Origin: Synechococcales cyanobacterium C42_A2020_086
GTDB lineage: Bacteria > Cyanobacteriota > Cyanobacteriia > Elainellales > Elainellaceae
Length of the DNA: 64,000 bases
Reading direction: 5' to 3'
Assembly (NCBI GenBank): GCA_015272325.1
Contig: JACYLU010000029.1
Coordinates: forward strand, 1 to 64,000
Below the pieces are notes generated by a model, which was given only the letters and a program-made list of their open reading frames with translations, did not search any database and was not told where the DNA came from. Below, in pieces: positions 8,901 through 17,179 of the stretch. Made by a program: the position numbers and the translations under genes. Within the stretch, counting starts at the first letter, position 1, and each line of letters opens with the position of its first letter.

Positions 8901-8963
8901 ATCTGGGCAGAAATCGAAAGCAGCAAGGACCATAGCGGGCGCAAGAAGTGAACCTGGATGCAA
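5949..8963 (-). CDS. Multi-PAS sensor histidine kinase (orphan)
   Basis: A 1004-residue soluble sensor kinase; no membrane segments are seen. About five PAS/PAC modules follow one another: near residues 15-125, 170-285, 325-450, 455-575 and 580-700, several ending in the PAC-type ITERKQAE or VTERKQAE. Short coiled coils join them, notably LEKRVEERTTQMNQLVARFK. The H box is VAGVAHEINNPVSF at about residue 745. The kinase end has an N box (NQVFMNVLSNAIDAL), G1 DNGPG and G2 GKGTGMGLSIS, a complete ATPase lid. No receiver domain or adjacent response regulator is present, so partner and signal are unknown. An alternative start is ATG at 8933. It faces the IS remnant at its 3' end. Confidence 0.9.
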   Translation of the reverse strand: MHPGSLLAPAMVLAAFDFCPDPPFLQSLIESIAIPIGVKDRQHRWLLLNSALAQLLGCSVEEVLGQTERSLLSQAEPSWAAEEQVFTAGGTCLQNEVWTIATGRSYELTVRRSLVRDAAEVPYVIVTIEEIQPWVAKGGPQPAAAAPRTEAEPATKPAVFAASTASGRLLAERLQRLTVALDAANEGIAIVQQGRYCYLNRAYGHKLGYAEPAELLGQPWYVVYEPAERQRLERDVLPLLTTDQPWQGEAVARCKDGRPLSQEVGLTPAEDGSVILTYRDVTAHKQIEATLHELNEQLEKRVEERTTQMNQLVARFKQEINDRKQTEAILRESEALFRSIVESADDLIYMISPEGIFSYVSPQWATILGHEPRTIIEQSFVPFVHPEDLPSCFEVLKQVASGEKGRLSEFRAFHQNGSQRWLTANLSPVKDAQGRVLYCLGIARDITEQKQAEAVLQEQEQFLRSIYDGVDHSIFVVDVLDDGDLRYAGWNVVTERLSGISSLAGMHQTPEAIHGLVKGAQVRQRYQECVAAGTSITYEECLTLHNQENWWLTTLNPLRDATGRIFRIVGTTFTITDRKRAEEERDRFFNLSADILAVTGFDGYFKRVNPAFERILGLSATELLAHPFLSFVHPDDQAATAAEAAKIRQGATTIAFENRYRCSDGSYRWLSWTAVPFIQDGVMYVTARDVTERKQAEELLRRQAEDLEVALKTLQRTQMQMVQSEKMSSLGQLVAGVAHEINNPVSFIYGNLVHADDYSRDLLALLKLYQVHYPDPVAAIQAKAEAIDLEFLMTDLPKLLDSMKMGAERIQKIVASLRTFSRMDEAEMKAVDLHDGIDSTLLILQNRLKAKGRCPEIQVDKSYGELPLVECYAGQLNQVFMNVLSNAIDALEERAEREPHFTPLLSICTSVSQNQVAIQIRDNGPGMTVEVQQQLFNPFFTTKPVGKGTGMGLSISYQIVTEKHGGTLRCSSAPGQGTEFTIEIPIVPPVVLQTTSPANIPDND

Positions 8964-9479
8964 CAGGGACGCGGATGAAAGGCTGATAAAAGAATAATGG
9001 TAAATATCGGTAAATATCGATCGACAGACGGGTTGATCTAGGATTCATCGAACACCTAAACCCTAAACTCTAAAAACTACCTCAACCACTTGTAGAACAG
9101 CTCTAATTGAGAATTCCACTAAATTCCTGCCCTGTAACAGCGCCAAAGCTCAGCCCATAGATTGCCATTCTACGAAATCACGCCAGTTTCACCGTGTACT
9201 GCTCATTCCATGGTGGACTCGGGAACACAACCCTATCTAGACTCATTCCACAGGTTGTCTTGATTGGATTCTGAGTTTTGCTAGTGACAGGATATGAGCG
9301 ATGCTGATCTTTCTACTTCTAGGTAGCTTCAGTTCTCGTTGTAGTATGGCTAACACTCTTTTCAGTTTGAGAAAAAATTAAATTCTAGCCACAGCCCTGA
9401 AAGTATGGTAAGAGTGAGCTTGACTAGTTGGGCAGTTGCCATCAAAACCACCCTATTTTTTGATTGTGAGGTGTAACCC
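8964..9479. other. Intergenic region between the histidine kinase and the DUF937 gene
   Basis: This 516-bp divergent promoter region has no credible gene. It carries a perfect tandem pair of GGTAAATATC at 8999-9018 and an AT-rich run around 9350-9400. GTGAGG at 9467-9472 is the likely ribosome-binding site for the gene starting at 9480. No promoter could be fixed with confidence. Confidence 0.4.
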
Positions 9480-10004
9480 ATGGGTCTCTTCTTTGAAGTT
9501 CTCAGTGCCATTAATAATCCTAATCAACAGGCTAGTGTTGACCAACTCAGCAGCATCACCAACACAGTTCAACAGCTCGCTGCAAGTCGTGGAATTGAAC
9601 CATCAACAATGCAGACGGTGCTATCGGGGTTGGGAAGTGCACTGCGCCCAGCCATGCAGCAACAGGCGAGAGGAGGTGGCTCTCTAGAGAACTTGATGGG
9701 GCAGCTAACCGGTGCTAGTGGTGGACTGGGGGCACTGTCATCGTTCCTTCCGCCGCAGATGCAACAGCAGCTTGTGCAGGGGATAGCTCAGAAAACAGGC
9801 ATTAGCGCCGGAACGTTAGAGGGAATGCTGCCGACTCTAATCCCGGTCGTGATGAATTTACTGAAAATGGGCAACAGCACATCGGGAGGGGGCATTGGCG
9901 ATAACCCGCTGCTGAGGACATTTCTCGACAGTGACAATGACCAAGATGTGGATTTGGGAGATGTCTTTAAGTTTGCAAATCGCTTCTTGACTCCGGCTCG
10001 TTAG
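9480..10004 (+). CDS. DUF937 (YidB-like) protein
   Basis: A 174-residue soluble protein with the features of DUF937: a Gln/Ser-rich N-terminal helix region, the Gly-rich segment ARGGGSLENLMGQLTGASGGLG, then helices IAQKTGISAGTLEGMLPTLIPVVMNLL. The C-terminus has DSDNDQDVDLGDVF, an acidic loop resembling a calcium-binding EF/dockerin-like loop. The family's function is not established. GTGAGG precedes the ATG. Its last 38 bp overlap the 3' end of the opposite-strand HEAT-repeat gene, so the two genes are convergent with no room for a terminator between them. Confidence 0.8.
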   Translation: MGLFFEVLSAINNPNQQASVDQLSSITNTVQQLAASRGIEPSTMQTVLSGLGSALRPAMQQQARGGGSLENLMGQLTGASGGLGALSSFLPPQMQQQLVQGIAQKTGISAGTLEGMLPTLIPVVMNLLKMGNSTSGGGIGDNPLLRTFLDSDNDQDVDLGDVFKFANRFLTPAR

Positions 10005-11010
10005 TTAGGGAACTGTCCGCGGGGTGAGCGGTCACCGCAGCCGTGAACGACCGCTCTTCAACAGACACCCCCCGCAGGCGATTGAGCTGTGCTAATGCCC
10101 ACTGTGCCGTTTCCCGCACTTCGCTGTCGCTGTCGCTGGTGGCATACTGCAAGCGCTGGCTCAATGGCGCGATTCCGTCGTAAACGCGAGCCACATCGCG
10201 GATAGCATTCTTGCGTACGTCGGTACTGTCGTCTTGCAGAGACACCAACAGTGCCCGATGCAGTGGTTTAAGCGAGCGCACGGCAATTTCTGACACGGCC
10301 GCCAGGATTAGGCTGCGCTGCTGCGAGTCAGAATCAATTAGCAGATCCACCAAGGGCTGAATCGCCCGCGAATCTCCCTGCTGCCCGAGTTCCCAAATAG
10401 CTTTGCGGCGATAACTAGCTTCGGTATGATGCAGGTCGCGAACGAGTTCCACAACTCGATCGGTTTTTGCTACCCGAGTCACCGAGGGCAGTTGCGACCC
10501 CTGGGCAAAATCCTGACTCGGCTGAGGAGGGACCGCTTCAGGAATTAAAGCTGTAGATTGCCTCGTCTGGCAGCAGTTCTCGTTGTGCTCGGTCCTCAGC
10601 GACCCTTCCCCTGCCTGAGAAGGACTAAGAGCAGACCCAACCGGAGAGGTTTCTGTAGGCTCGCCGGAAGGCATTGCCAGCAACGGGAATTGAGCTGCTT
10701 CAGCCGCCGGCAACAAAGAGTTCTGAGCCGTCAAGTTCAGGTGACTGCGCACTCCAGGCTGCATGCCATGCTGCACTCTGTGCTGTACCTTGTAGAGAAC
10801 ACCGCCAACAATTCCTGCCGGCACGAGCGTCAGGGCACCCCACCAAGCCCATTCAGGGATAGCTTCTAGTCCACTGGTCTGGGAGGCAGACTTCGCCAGC
10901 AGAGTGGGTGGTGTAGCCGCCGGCCGAGCAGGGAACCTGGCAGGAGCCGCCGCCGAAGAAGCTCCCAAGCCAAACCAGCAGACGATTAGCAGGAGTTTGA
11001 AATAAGACAT
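9967..11010 (-). CDS. HEAT-repeat protein with signal peptide and membrane anchor
   Basis: A 347-residue protein from ATG 11010 (MSYFKLLLIVCW). The first 25 residues form a signal peptide or anchor ending in Ala-rich sequence. A second hydrophobic helix, AWWGALTLVPAGIVGGVLY, lies near residue 55. A Pro/Gln/Ser-rich linker of about 100 residues follows, then four to five HEAT/PBS-lyase-type repeats (for instance YRRKAIWELGQQGDSRAIQPL and VRKNAIRDVARVYDGIAPL). Such repeats bind proteins. The upstream 17 codons in frame (to 11061) look non-coding, so I chose 11010, though no clear ribosome-binding site is seen. The partner is unknown. Confidence 0.75.
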   Translation of the reverse strand: MSYFKLLLIVCWFGLGASSAAAPARFPARPAATPPTLLAKSASQTSGLEAIPEWAWWGALTLVPAGIVGGVLYKVQHRVQHGMQPGVRSHLNLTAQNSLLPAAEAAQFPLLAMPSGEPTETSPVGSALSPSQAGEGSLRTEHNENCCQTRQSTALIPEAVPPQPSQDFAQGSQLPSVTRVAKTDRVVELVRDLHHTEASYRRKAIWELGQQGDSRAIQPLVDLLIDSDSQQRSLILAAVSEIAVRSLKPLHRALLVSLQDDSTDVRKNAIRDVARVYDGIAPLSQRLQYATSDSDSEVRETAQWALAQLNRLRGVSVEERSFTAAVTAHPADSSLTNEPESRSDLQT

Positions 11011-11122
11011 AGTCAGCACGATACAACAACCCAGGCCTTGGTCATGGCTGTCACCGCACAACGTCGGGTTTCAGCCTAGTAGGAAACTCTTCTCTAGAGA
11101 GTACCCATTGGCTAGGCAATTG

Positions 11123-12241
11123 CTACCGTGTAATCTCGGTTTCGGCTTCCACTGCCAGCGGCTGCACCGACGAACGCTCCATAGACTCTTCTGCCAACAG
11201 GGGGCGCAGCGACTCAGTGACCGTCTCTGCTGCTAGCGAATTTAGGGCTTGCGCTCGCCAAGCGGCCACTTTCTCGGCTAGCTGTACCCGCTGATTAATT
11301 AAATAGATACTGACCAGGGTTAAACTGACTCCCAACCACTGCACTGAATTCAGGACTTCTCCCAGAAACACATTGCCAAACAGCAGGGCAAACACGGGCG
11401 TCAGGAACGTGAGGGAGCTAAAGCTTGTGAGGTTGCCACTGGAGGCAAAGTAGAAAAACAGCCCGTAGGCAACAGCACTGCCGAAGATCGTGGAGTAAGA
11501 CAGAGCCATCCAGTCTGCCCATTGCAGCTGCTGCCACTGCTGTGATTCCCAAACAGCAGAGCCAATGAACAGCGGCACCCCCCCCAGCAGCATATGCCAG
11601 CCAGTTGCAGACACGGGATCAGCATAACGACAAACATAACGCACCATTACCGTTCCCACGGCCATTGACAGGGAGGCCAGCAGCATCAGCCATTCGCCGC
11701 TCTGAAATAGCTGCGCCACGCCTTCCCCTAAGGTGAACGGTTCGACCGCCATGCCGCCCTGAACGAATCCCAGAATCCAGTCTTGCGGGATACCCAGTAA
11801 ACTAATGCCCACAACACCGAACCCCAGCCCTAGCCAGCCCCAGACTCCCACCTGCTCGCCAAACAGCAGCCGCGCCATCAGCGCTACTGCCAGCGGTTGG
11901 GAATCAATCATGACCGAGCCGAGACCAGCTCCGGTTCGCATCAGCCCTTCCGCTAAGAAGCCTTGAAACAGGGTACCGTCCACCAGCGCAAATAGCCCAA
12001 TCCACAGCCAAGCCAGCCAGCCTTGGGGTTGGGGGCGTCCCATCCATCGCGCTGCCAGCAAGATCAGCAGTCCCGCAGGTGCCAGCCGCACCCCCGCCAT
12101 AAACAGTGGCGAGGTATGGGCAACTGTGCCCTTCATTGCTACCATCGCGGTGCCCCAGAGAAAGAAGGGCGCAATCAGCAGCAGGATGGAGGAAGCTCTA
12201 GAATCAGTGAGTTTCAACGGCATGAGTTGGGAGATATCCAA
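11123..12241 (-). CDS. EamA/DMT-family transporter
   Basis: A 372-residue inner-membrane protein with ten hydrophobic helices in two EamA halves. The first half contains FFLWGTAMVAMKG and RLAPAGLLILLAARWMG; the second contains GWHMLLGGVPLFIGSAVW and FLTPVFALLFGNVFLGE, the conserved helix that ends each repeat. The family exports amino acids, nucleobases or other small metabolites; the substrate cannot be read from sequence. The C-terminal 50 residues are hydrophilic and cytoplasmic. It stands alone on the minus strand, 112 bp after the HEAT-repeat gene start. Confidence 0.85.
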   Translation of the reverse strand: MDISQLMPLKLTDSRASSILLLIAPFFLWGTAMVAMKGTVAHTSPLFMAGVRLAPAGLLILLAARWMGRPQPQGWLAWLWIGLFALVDGTLFQGFLAEGLMRTGAGLGSVMIDSQPLAVALMARLLFGEQVGVWGWLGLGFGVVGISLLGIPQDWILGFVQGGMAVEPFTLGEGVAQLFQSGEWLMLLASLSMAVGTVMVRYVCRYADPVSATGWHMLLGGVPLFIGSAVWESQQWQQLQWADWMALSYSTIFGSAVAYGLFFYFASSGNLTSFSSLTFLTPVFALLFGNVFLGEVLNSVQWLGVSLTLVSIYLINQRVQLAEKVAAWRAQALNSLAAETVTESLRPLLAEESMERSSVQPLAVEAETEITR

Positions 12242-12470
12242 TTTGATCCACTGTACCGATTCTAGTCAATATATGTAGTTGTGTTAAGAAAATTTAAGCA
12301 AACGCTGACTTGTTGCTGTTTGCAGATGGATGCTGTGACGGCAAATCACCCATCGGCTAGAGATACAGTCACCCAACAAAGAGACGCAAAAAAGCCACCG
12401 CCGGCTACCAACGATGGCTCTATTCCACAAGGCATAAGGAATCCACTCTGACTTTTTTCTACCTGAGCAC

Positions 12471-12905
12471 CTAAGCAGAGACCGGTTGAGCCGCCTCTTG
12501 CTTCTGGTTAACCGTGTCTTGGGTGCCAAGTTGGATCAATTCAACTTTGTAACCATCGGGATCTTCAACAAAGGCAATCACCGTAGAGCCATGTTTCATC
12601 GGACCTGGTTCACGAACGACGTTGCCGCCTTGGGCTTTGATCCGCTCGCAGGTTGCATAAATATCGTCTACACCAATAGCGATGTGCCCGTAGGCATCCC
12701 CTAGTGTGTAATGATCGGTATCCCAGTTATAGGTCAGCTCTAGCACAGTATGATCAGCTTCATCGCCGTAGCCCACAAACGCCAGAGTAAACCTGCCGCC
12801 AGGGTAGTCTTTCTGGCGCAGCAGCTTCATGCCCAATACCTCACAGTAAAACTGAAGGGATTTTGCCAGATTGCCGACTCGCAGCATGGTGTGTAATAGT
12901 CGCAT
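12471..12905 (-). CDS. gloA: Lactoylglutathione lyase (glyoxalase I)
   Basis: A 144-residue protein that isomerises the methylglyoxal-glutathione hemithioacetal to S-lactoylglutathione in the cytosol. Metal-binding residues are visible as His in LLHTMLRV, Glu in TVLELTYN, His in YGHIAIGV and Glu in YKVELIQL. The 130-residue core matches the family. A short Gln-rich tail ([11 protein letters not shown]) extends it. GAGGGC lies just upstream of the ATG in the transcript sense. It is monocistronic and divergent from truB. Confidence 0.95.
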   Translation of the reverse strand: MRLLHTMLRVGNLAKSLQFYCEVLGMKLLRQKDYPGGRFTLAFVGYGDEADHTVLELTYNWDTDHYTLGDAYGHIAIGVDDIYATCERIKAQGGNVVREPGPMKHGSTVIAFVEDPDGYKVELIQLGTQDTVNQKQEAAQPVSA

Positions 12906-13079
12906 CGTGCCCTCCTAGATCGCCTTGAATGCAATAGGTTCCATCAGCGAATGCTCGGTTTACCGCATCTCCATCCATTCTGAGGGAGATCCTGAATTTG
13001 TGCTAGTCTCAAAAACCTGATTCCAAGAGTGAATAGGCTGGAACAAGAGCCAGCAGACCTCTCGCAGCAGGGCAACGGT

Positions 13080-13994
13080 ATGAATGGTTTTCTCAATCTG
13101 GATAAGCCTGCCGGACTGACATCTCATGATTGCGTGGCGCAAGTGCGGCGTCTCTTGAAAACTCAGCGAGTTGGGCACGGTGGCACACTCGATCCGGCTG
13201 CAACGGGGGTTCTGCCTATCGCCATTGGCAAAGCAACGCGGCTGCTGCAATATCTGCCCTCGGGAAAAGCCTACCGCGCCACAATTCGGTTTGGCGTCCG
13301 CACCACCACCGACGATTTGCAAGGGGAGATCCTCAGCAGCCAGCCCACATCCGAGCTGACACTAGCGCAGATTCAGTCCTGTCTGCCGCAGTTCATTGGC
13401 ACCATTCAGCAGATTCCACCGCGCTATAGCGCCATTCAAGTTGACGGCAAACGGCTCTATGACTTGGCTCGGGCTGGAGTGGCGGTTGAGGTGCCGGTGC
13501 GGTCGGTGCAGGTGGAGGCGATCCACATTTTGGATTGGCGACCCGGTGAGTCTGCGGAACTCGATGTCGATATTACCTGTGGCAGCGGTACCTACATTCG
13601 TGCCATTGCTCGGGATCTGGGGGAAGCGGTGCAGACGGGCGCTACGTTGGCAGGGTTGCTGCGTACGGCGAGCAGCGGCTTTCAGTTGAAAGACAGCCTC
13701 AGTCTTGATGCGTTGTTGACCCAAGTCCAGGCAGGCACTTTCCAGCCCATCCCGCCGGAGGTGGCGCTGCAACCCTTACCCTTGGTTTTGCTGTCGCCTG
13801 AGCAGGCTAAACGCTGGAGCCAGGGTCAACGAATCGTTGGCGCCGACCTTGCTGCCCTGTCTGCCCAGGAACCGGAGGCTGGCGTTTGCCGAGTCCATCA
13901 GCAGAGCGGAGCGTTTCTAGGAATTGGACAGCGGGTGCTCTCACAGGCGGAGGAGTTGCTGGTCCCTAAGCTGGTATGGTCAGCCGCTAATTGA
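13080..13994 (+). CDS. truB: tRNA pseudouridine(55) synthase
   Basis: A 304-residue enzyme that makes pseudouridine 55 in the T-loop of tRNAs. Near the N-terminus it has GFLNLDKPAGLTSHD and the catalytic GHGGTLDPAATGVLPI (Asp nucleophile), then YLPSGKAYRATIRFGVRTTTDD, the RYSAIQVDGKRLY segment and the C-terminal TruB domain. I chose ATG 13080 because MNGFLNLDKP matches the family start; the frame also opens at 13029, adding 17 unlikely residues. It lies 120 bp before prmA on the same strand. Confidence 0.95.
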   Translation: MNGFLNLDKPAGLTSHDCVAQVRRLLKTQRVGHGGTLDPAATGVLPIAIGKATRLLQYLPSGKAYRATIRFGVRTTTDDLQGEILSSQPTSELTLAQIQSCLPQFIGTIQQIPPRYSAIQVDGKRLYDLARAGVAVEVPVRSVQVEAIHILDWRPGESAELDVDITCGSGTYIRAIARDLGEAVQTGATLAGLLRTASSGFQLKDSLSLDALLTQVQAGTFQPIPPEVALQPLPLVLLSPEQAKRWSQGQRIVGADLAALSAQEPEAGVCRVHQQSGAFLGIGQRVLSQAEELLVPKLVWSAAN

Positions 13995-14114
13995 TCGACA
14001 CCAATCGAATCGACGCTGATCGACAAATATGCAGTGCTTCATCTCATCGTTCAGTGCAGCCTGTTTTTATTGGGCAATAGGTGAGATAGATTAAATAGGC
14101 AAATTGTCTAGCGG

Positions 14115-15020
14115 GTGGAGCAGGCAGAATTGGCGAATAGCTGGTGGGAAATTCAAGTCATAGCAGATCCAGCCGCAGAGGAGCTAGTATTCTGGCGGCT
14201 AGAGGACTTTGGCTGTCGCGGCACTTCCAGCGAGGTGCGGGGTCATTCTTATTTAATCCGCGCCTATTTGCCTCAGATCAAAGCCCAACAGCTCGATTTA
14301 GCAGCCTTGGCACTGCTGTTACGGCAAGACTGCCTCTGCAGCGGGTTGCCTATCCCCAACGTCCAGTGGCAGTTGATCGACGAAGAAGACTGGTCGAGCA
14401 GTTGGAAGCAGCACTGGCATCCCGAACCGATTGGCGATCGCTTTTTGATCAATCCGGCGTGGCTGCCTCTGCCTGCCGATACCGACCGCTTGGTGATTAG
14501 GCTGGATCCAGGTGTTGCCTTTGGCACAGGCAACCATGCCACAACCCAACTCTGCTTGGAATCCCTAGAGATGCGCCTCAGCGATCCTGATGCCGATGTG
14601 ACGGTAGCCGATATTGGCTGCGGCTCAGGTATTCTGTCGATTGGGGCGCTGCTGCTGGGTGCTAAACAAGCCTATGCGGTGGATATCGATCCATTGGCCG
14701 TGCTTTCGACGATCAGTAATCGCGATCTCAATGGCATTCCGGCAGAGCGGCTAATCGTGGCAGAAGGCAGCCTCAGCGAGCTAATTCACCTGCTGCCTCG
14801 ACCCGTCGATGGCTTTGTCTGCAATATTTTGGCGGAAGTAATCCTTGATCTGATTCCTCAAATGGGGGAGATTGCCCACAGCAGCACTTGGGGCATTTTG
14901 AGCGGGCTGTTGCTCGATCAGGTGAAGCCCATTGCCGACACCCTGGAGCAACACGGTTGGGTAGTGGCCACCCTATGGCGACGGCAGGACTGGGCTTGCT
15001 TAAACATTCGCCGCAGCTAG
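14115..15020 (+). CDS. prmA: Ribosomal protein L11 methyltransferase
   Basis: A 301-residue SAM-dependent methyltransferase that trimethylates ribosomal protein L11. The N-terminal substrate-recognition domain ([27 protein letters not shown]) is followed by [22 protein letters not shown] and the SAM-binding motif [31 protein letters not shown] is the expected catalytic-domain segment. The start is uncertain: GTG 14115 is the longest choice, and TTG 14130 would give the more usual short lead before the NSWWEI segment. Downstream T-rich DNA (15030-15060) has no clear hairpin. It converges on the malic enzyme gene. Confidence 0.93.
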   Translation: MEQAELANSWWEIQVIADPAAEELVFWRLEDFGCRGTSSEVRGHSYLIRAYLPQIKAQQLDLAALALLLRQDCLCSGLPIPNVQWQLIDEEDWSSSWKQHWHPEPIGDRFLINPAWLPLPADTDRLVIRLDPGVAFGTGNHATTQLCLESLEMRLSDPDADVTVADIGCGSGILSIGALLLGAKQAYAVDIDPLAVLSTISNRDLNGIPAERLIVAEGSLSELIHLLPRPVDGFVCNILAEVILDLIPQMGEIAHSSTWGILSGLLLDQVKPIADTLEQHGWVVATLWRRQDWACLNIRRS

Positions 15021-15074
15021 TTGCGGGATCTATTTTTTAGTTTTTAGGTTTTCTTTTTTAGGATTTAGGTGCCT

Positions 15075-16466
15075 TCAGTTGCCTGCGATGCCTTCGGCTC
15101 GGGCTGCGTGCTGCACTGCTGCCGCCACAGTAGACGCGACACGCTCATCAAACACGGAAGGAATGATGTGTTCCCGATCGAGATCGGCAGGTTTGATCAG
15201 CGAAGCAATCGCCTCCGCTGCCTCCAGGAACATGGTGGTTGTCATCGTTTGGGCGCGACAGTCGAGGGCCCCCCGAAAGATGCCCGGAAAGGCTAGCACA
15301 TTGTTGATCTGGTTTGGGTAATCGCTGCGGCCGGTCGCCATCACTGCCACATCGTCTGCTACCAGCTCCGGCTGGATTTCGGGAATTGGGTTCGACATCG
15401 CAAACACAATTGGATCGGCGGCCATCGACTTCACCATTTCCGGGGTTACCACTCCCGGCGCACTCACCCCCATAAACACATCGGCTCCTACCATGGCGTC
15501 AGCCAGACTTCCACTTTGGGTTACGGCAAAGCTGCGCTTCTGGTCGTTGAGGTCGCTGCGGCTCGTCGAAAGAATACCGCGGGAATCGCAGAGCACAATG
15601 GTTTGGGCTCCGGCTTTTTGCAGCAACCGCGCAATGGCTACACCTGCTGCTCCTGCCCCATTGATCACAATCCGCACCTGATCAAGCGATTTCTTTACCA
15701 GCTTCAAAGCGTTGAGCAGTGCTGCTAAGGAGACAATGGCCGTGCCGTGCTGGTCATCATGGAAGACGGGGATGTCGAGTTCTCGCTGCAGCCGCGCCTC
15801 GATCTCAAAGCAACGAGGGGCACTAATATCCTCTAAATTGACGCCACCAAATACCGGCGCGATGTTTTTGACGGTTTCAACAATGGCGTCAGTGTCTTGG
15901 GTCGCCAAGCAGATTGGAAAGGCATCGACGCCGGCAAACTCCTTGAACAGCATGGCCTTGCCCTCCATCACCGGCAGCGCCCCCGCCGGTCCCAGATTGC
16001 CTAACCCCAGCACGGCACTGCCGTCGGTGACAATTGCCACGGTGTTGCTCTTGATCGTCAGGTTATGCACCTGCGACGGGTCCTCGGCAATCGCCATGCA
16101 AATCCGCCCAACGCCCGGCGTGTAGGCCATGGCAAGCTGGTCCTGGCTCTTGAGGGGAATTTTGCTCTGGACGCTGATCTTGCCGCCCCGATGCAGGTTA
16201 AACGTGCGGTCATACACATTCAGAACTTTAATGTTGCTCAGGGCTTTGACCGCATCTACAATCGTCTCGGCGTGTTCGGTACTAGAGGCATCTACCGTAA
16301 TGTCTCGCACAAGCGTCTTGCGCGACTGCTCTAGCAGGTTAATTTGACCGATGCTACCGCCTGCAGAGGCAATGGCTTGCGTTACGTGGGCTAGCATCCC
16401 GGCCTGGTTGGGAAGTTGAATCCGAATCGTTAAACTGAAACTGGGATTGGGGGTCAAATTAACCAT
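15075..16466 (-). CDS. NAD(P)-dependent malic enzyme with N-terminal ACT domain
   Basis: A 463-residue protein from ATG 16466 (MVNLTPNPSFSLTIRIQLPN). Residues 9-85 form an ACT domain (QAGMLAHVTQAIASAGGSIGQI), a small-molecule-sensing fold seen in this subgroup. The malic enzyme core follows: AMAYTPGVGRIC, VTDGSAVLGLGNLGP, the metal-binding HDDQHGTAI and the NAD(P) loop INGAGAAGVAIARLLQKAG. It decarboxylates malate to pyruvate. The frame extends 22 codons upstream to 16532, but that lead lacks family similarity and contains the tandem CGGCAAACTT repeat at 16504-16523. It is divergent from the SRPBCC gene. Confidence 0.92.
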   Translation of the reverse strand: MVNLTPNPSFSLTIRIQLPNQAGMLAHVTQAIASAGGSIGQINLLEQSRKTLVRDITVDASSTEHAETIVDAVKALSNIKVLNVYDRTFNLHRGGKISVQSKIPLKSQDQLAMAYTPGVGRICMAIAEDPSQVHNLTIKSNTVAIVTDGSAVLGLGNLGPAGALPVMEGKAMLFKEFAGVDAFPICLATQDTDAIVETVKNIAPVFGGVNLEDISAPRCFEIEARLQRELDIPVFHDDQHGTAIVSLAALLNALKLVKKSLDQVRIVINGAGAAGVAIARLLQKAGAQTIVLCDSRGILSTSRSDLNDQKRSFAVTQSGSLADAMVGADVFMGVSAPGVVTPEMVKSMAADPIVFAMSNPIPEIQPELVADDVAVMATGRSDYPNQINNVLAFPGIFRGALDCRAQTMTTTMFLEAAEAIASLIKPADLDREHIIPSVFDERVASTVAAAVQHAARAEGIAGN

Positions 16467-16641
16467 ACGCTTGCGATTGCTCTCCTTCGGCACGATCGAA
16501 TCACGGCAAACTTCGGCAAACTTACTGATCATAGCCGGTGTCTTCGCTAGTGTAAGGGAGCCATCAGCGCTTAATTGTGCTGAGCCACACCGATCCCGTT
16601 TTGATCTTAGGTGTCTTGATGCCTCATTTTGGATTGCGGTT

Positions 16642-17076
16642 ATGCCAACGCTCTACGCTGAAATTGAAATTAACGCCGCAAAGTCAGCCGTATGGCAAGC
16701 CCTGATCCAAAAGGAGAAATGGCTAATGTGGAATACATTTCTCTATGACCGCAACCCAGACCAACCGTTTGAGCAAGGGCGGGTGGTGCAGCTCTCTCTG
16801 CGTCGGTTGCGTGAAGAGAGCGAAACTGAATTTGAGCCGCGGGTTACGTTGCTGCAGCCGGAAGCGTGCCTGTGCTGGGTATACGCGGTTCCTGGTTTTC
16901 GCAGCGAACATAGTTTTGAGCTGCAAGACATCGGCCGCACTCGGACTAAATATGTCCATCAAGAAAAACTGTCGGGGGTCATAACCCATCTATTTCTGTC
17001 GTTTCTGCGTCAGGATGAGCAGCAGGGGCTTCGCCGCATGGCACGAGAACTCAAGCAATATGTTGAGGGATATTAG
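16642..17076 (+). CDS. SRPBCC-family protein
   Basis: A 144-residue START/Bet v1-like protein. Typical elements are the first strand IEINAAKSAVWQALIQKEKWLMWNTF, the Arg-rich strand around QLSLRRLREESETEF, LCWVYAVPGFRSEHSFELQ and the long C-terminal helix QDEQQGLRRMARELKQYVEGY. Such proteins bind a hydrophobic ligand in a cavity; none can be named here. I chose ATG 16642 because the 65 codons before it overlap the malic enzyme start region and lack family features. It is convergent with futA, with a shared terminator between them. Confidence 0.8.
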   Translation: MPTLYAEIEINAAKSAVWQALIQKEKWLMWNTFLYDRNPDQPFEQGRVVQLSLRRLREESETEFEPRVTLLQPEACLCWVYAVPGFRSEHSFELQDIGRTRTKYVHQEKLSGVITHLFLSFLRQDEQQGLRRMARELKQYVEGY

Positions 17077-17083
17077 GGGGCAT

Positions 17084-17151
17084 GGGGTAGGAAGTGGAGG
17101 AGTAGATAGATTTTCCTTCACTAACTCATCCACCCCCCTATTCCCTACCCC
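17084..17151. terminator. Bidirectional terminator-like hairpin between SRPBCC and futA genes
   Basis: GGGGTAGG at 17084-17091 pairs with CCCTACCCC at 17143-17151. Further G-rich bases at 17094-17100 face C-rich bases at 17131-17138. TTTT follows on the + side. The two flanking genes are convergent, so it could end both transcripts. Confidence 0.55.
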
Positions 17152-17179
17152 TTTTACTCACCAGCCTATACTGACCAGC

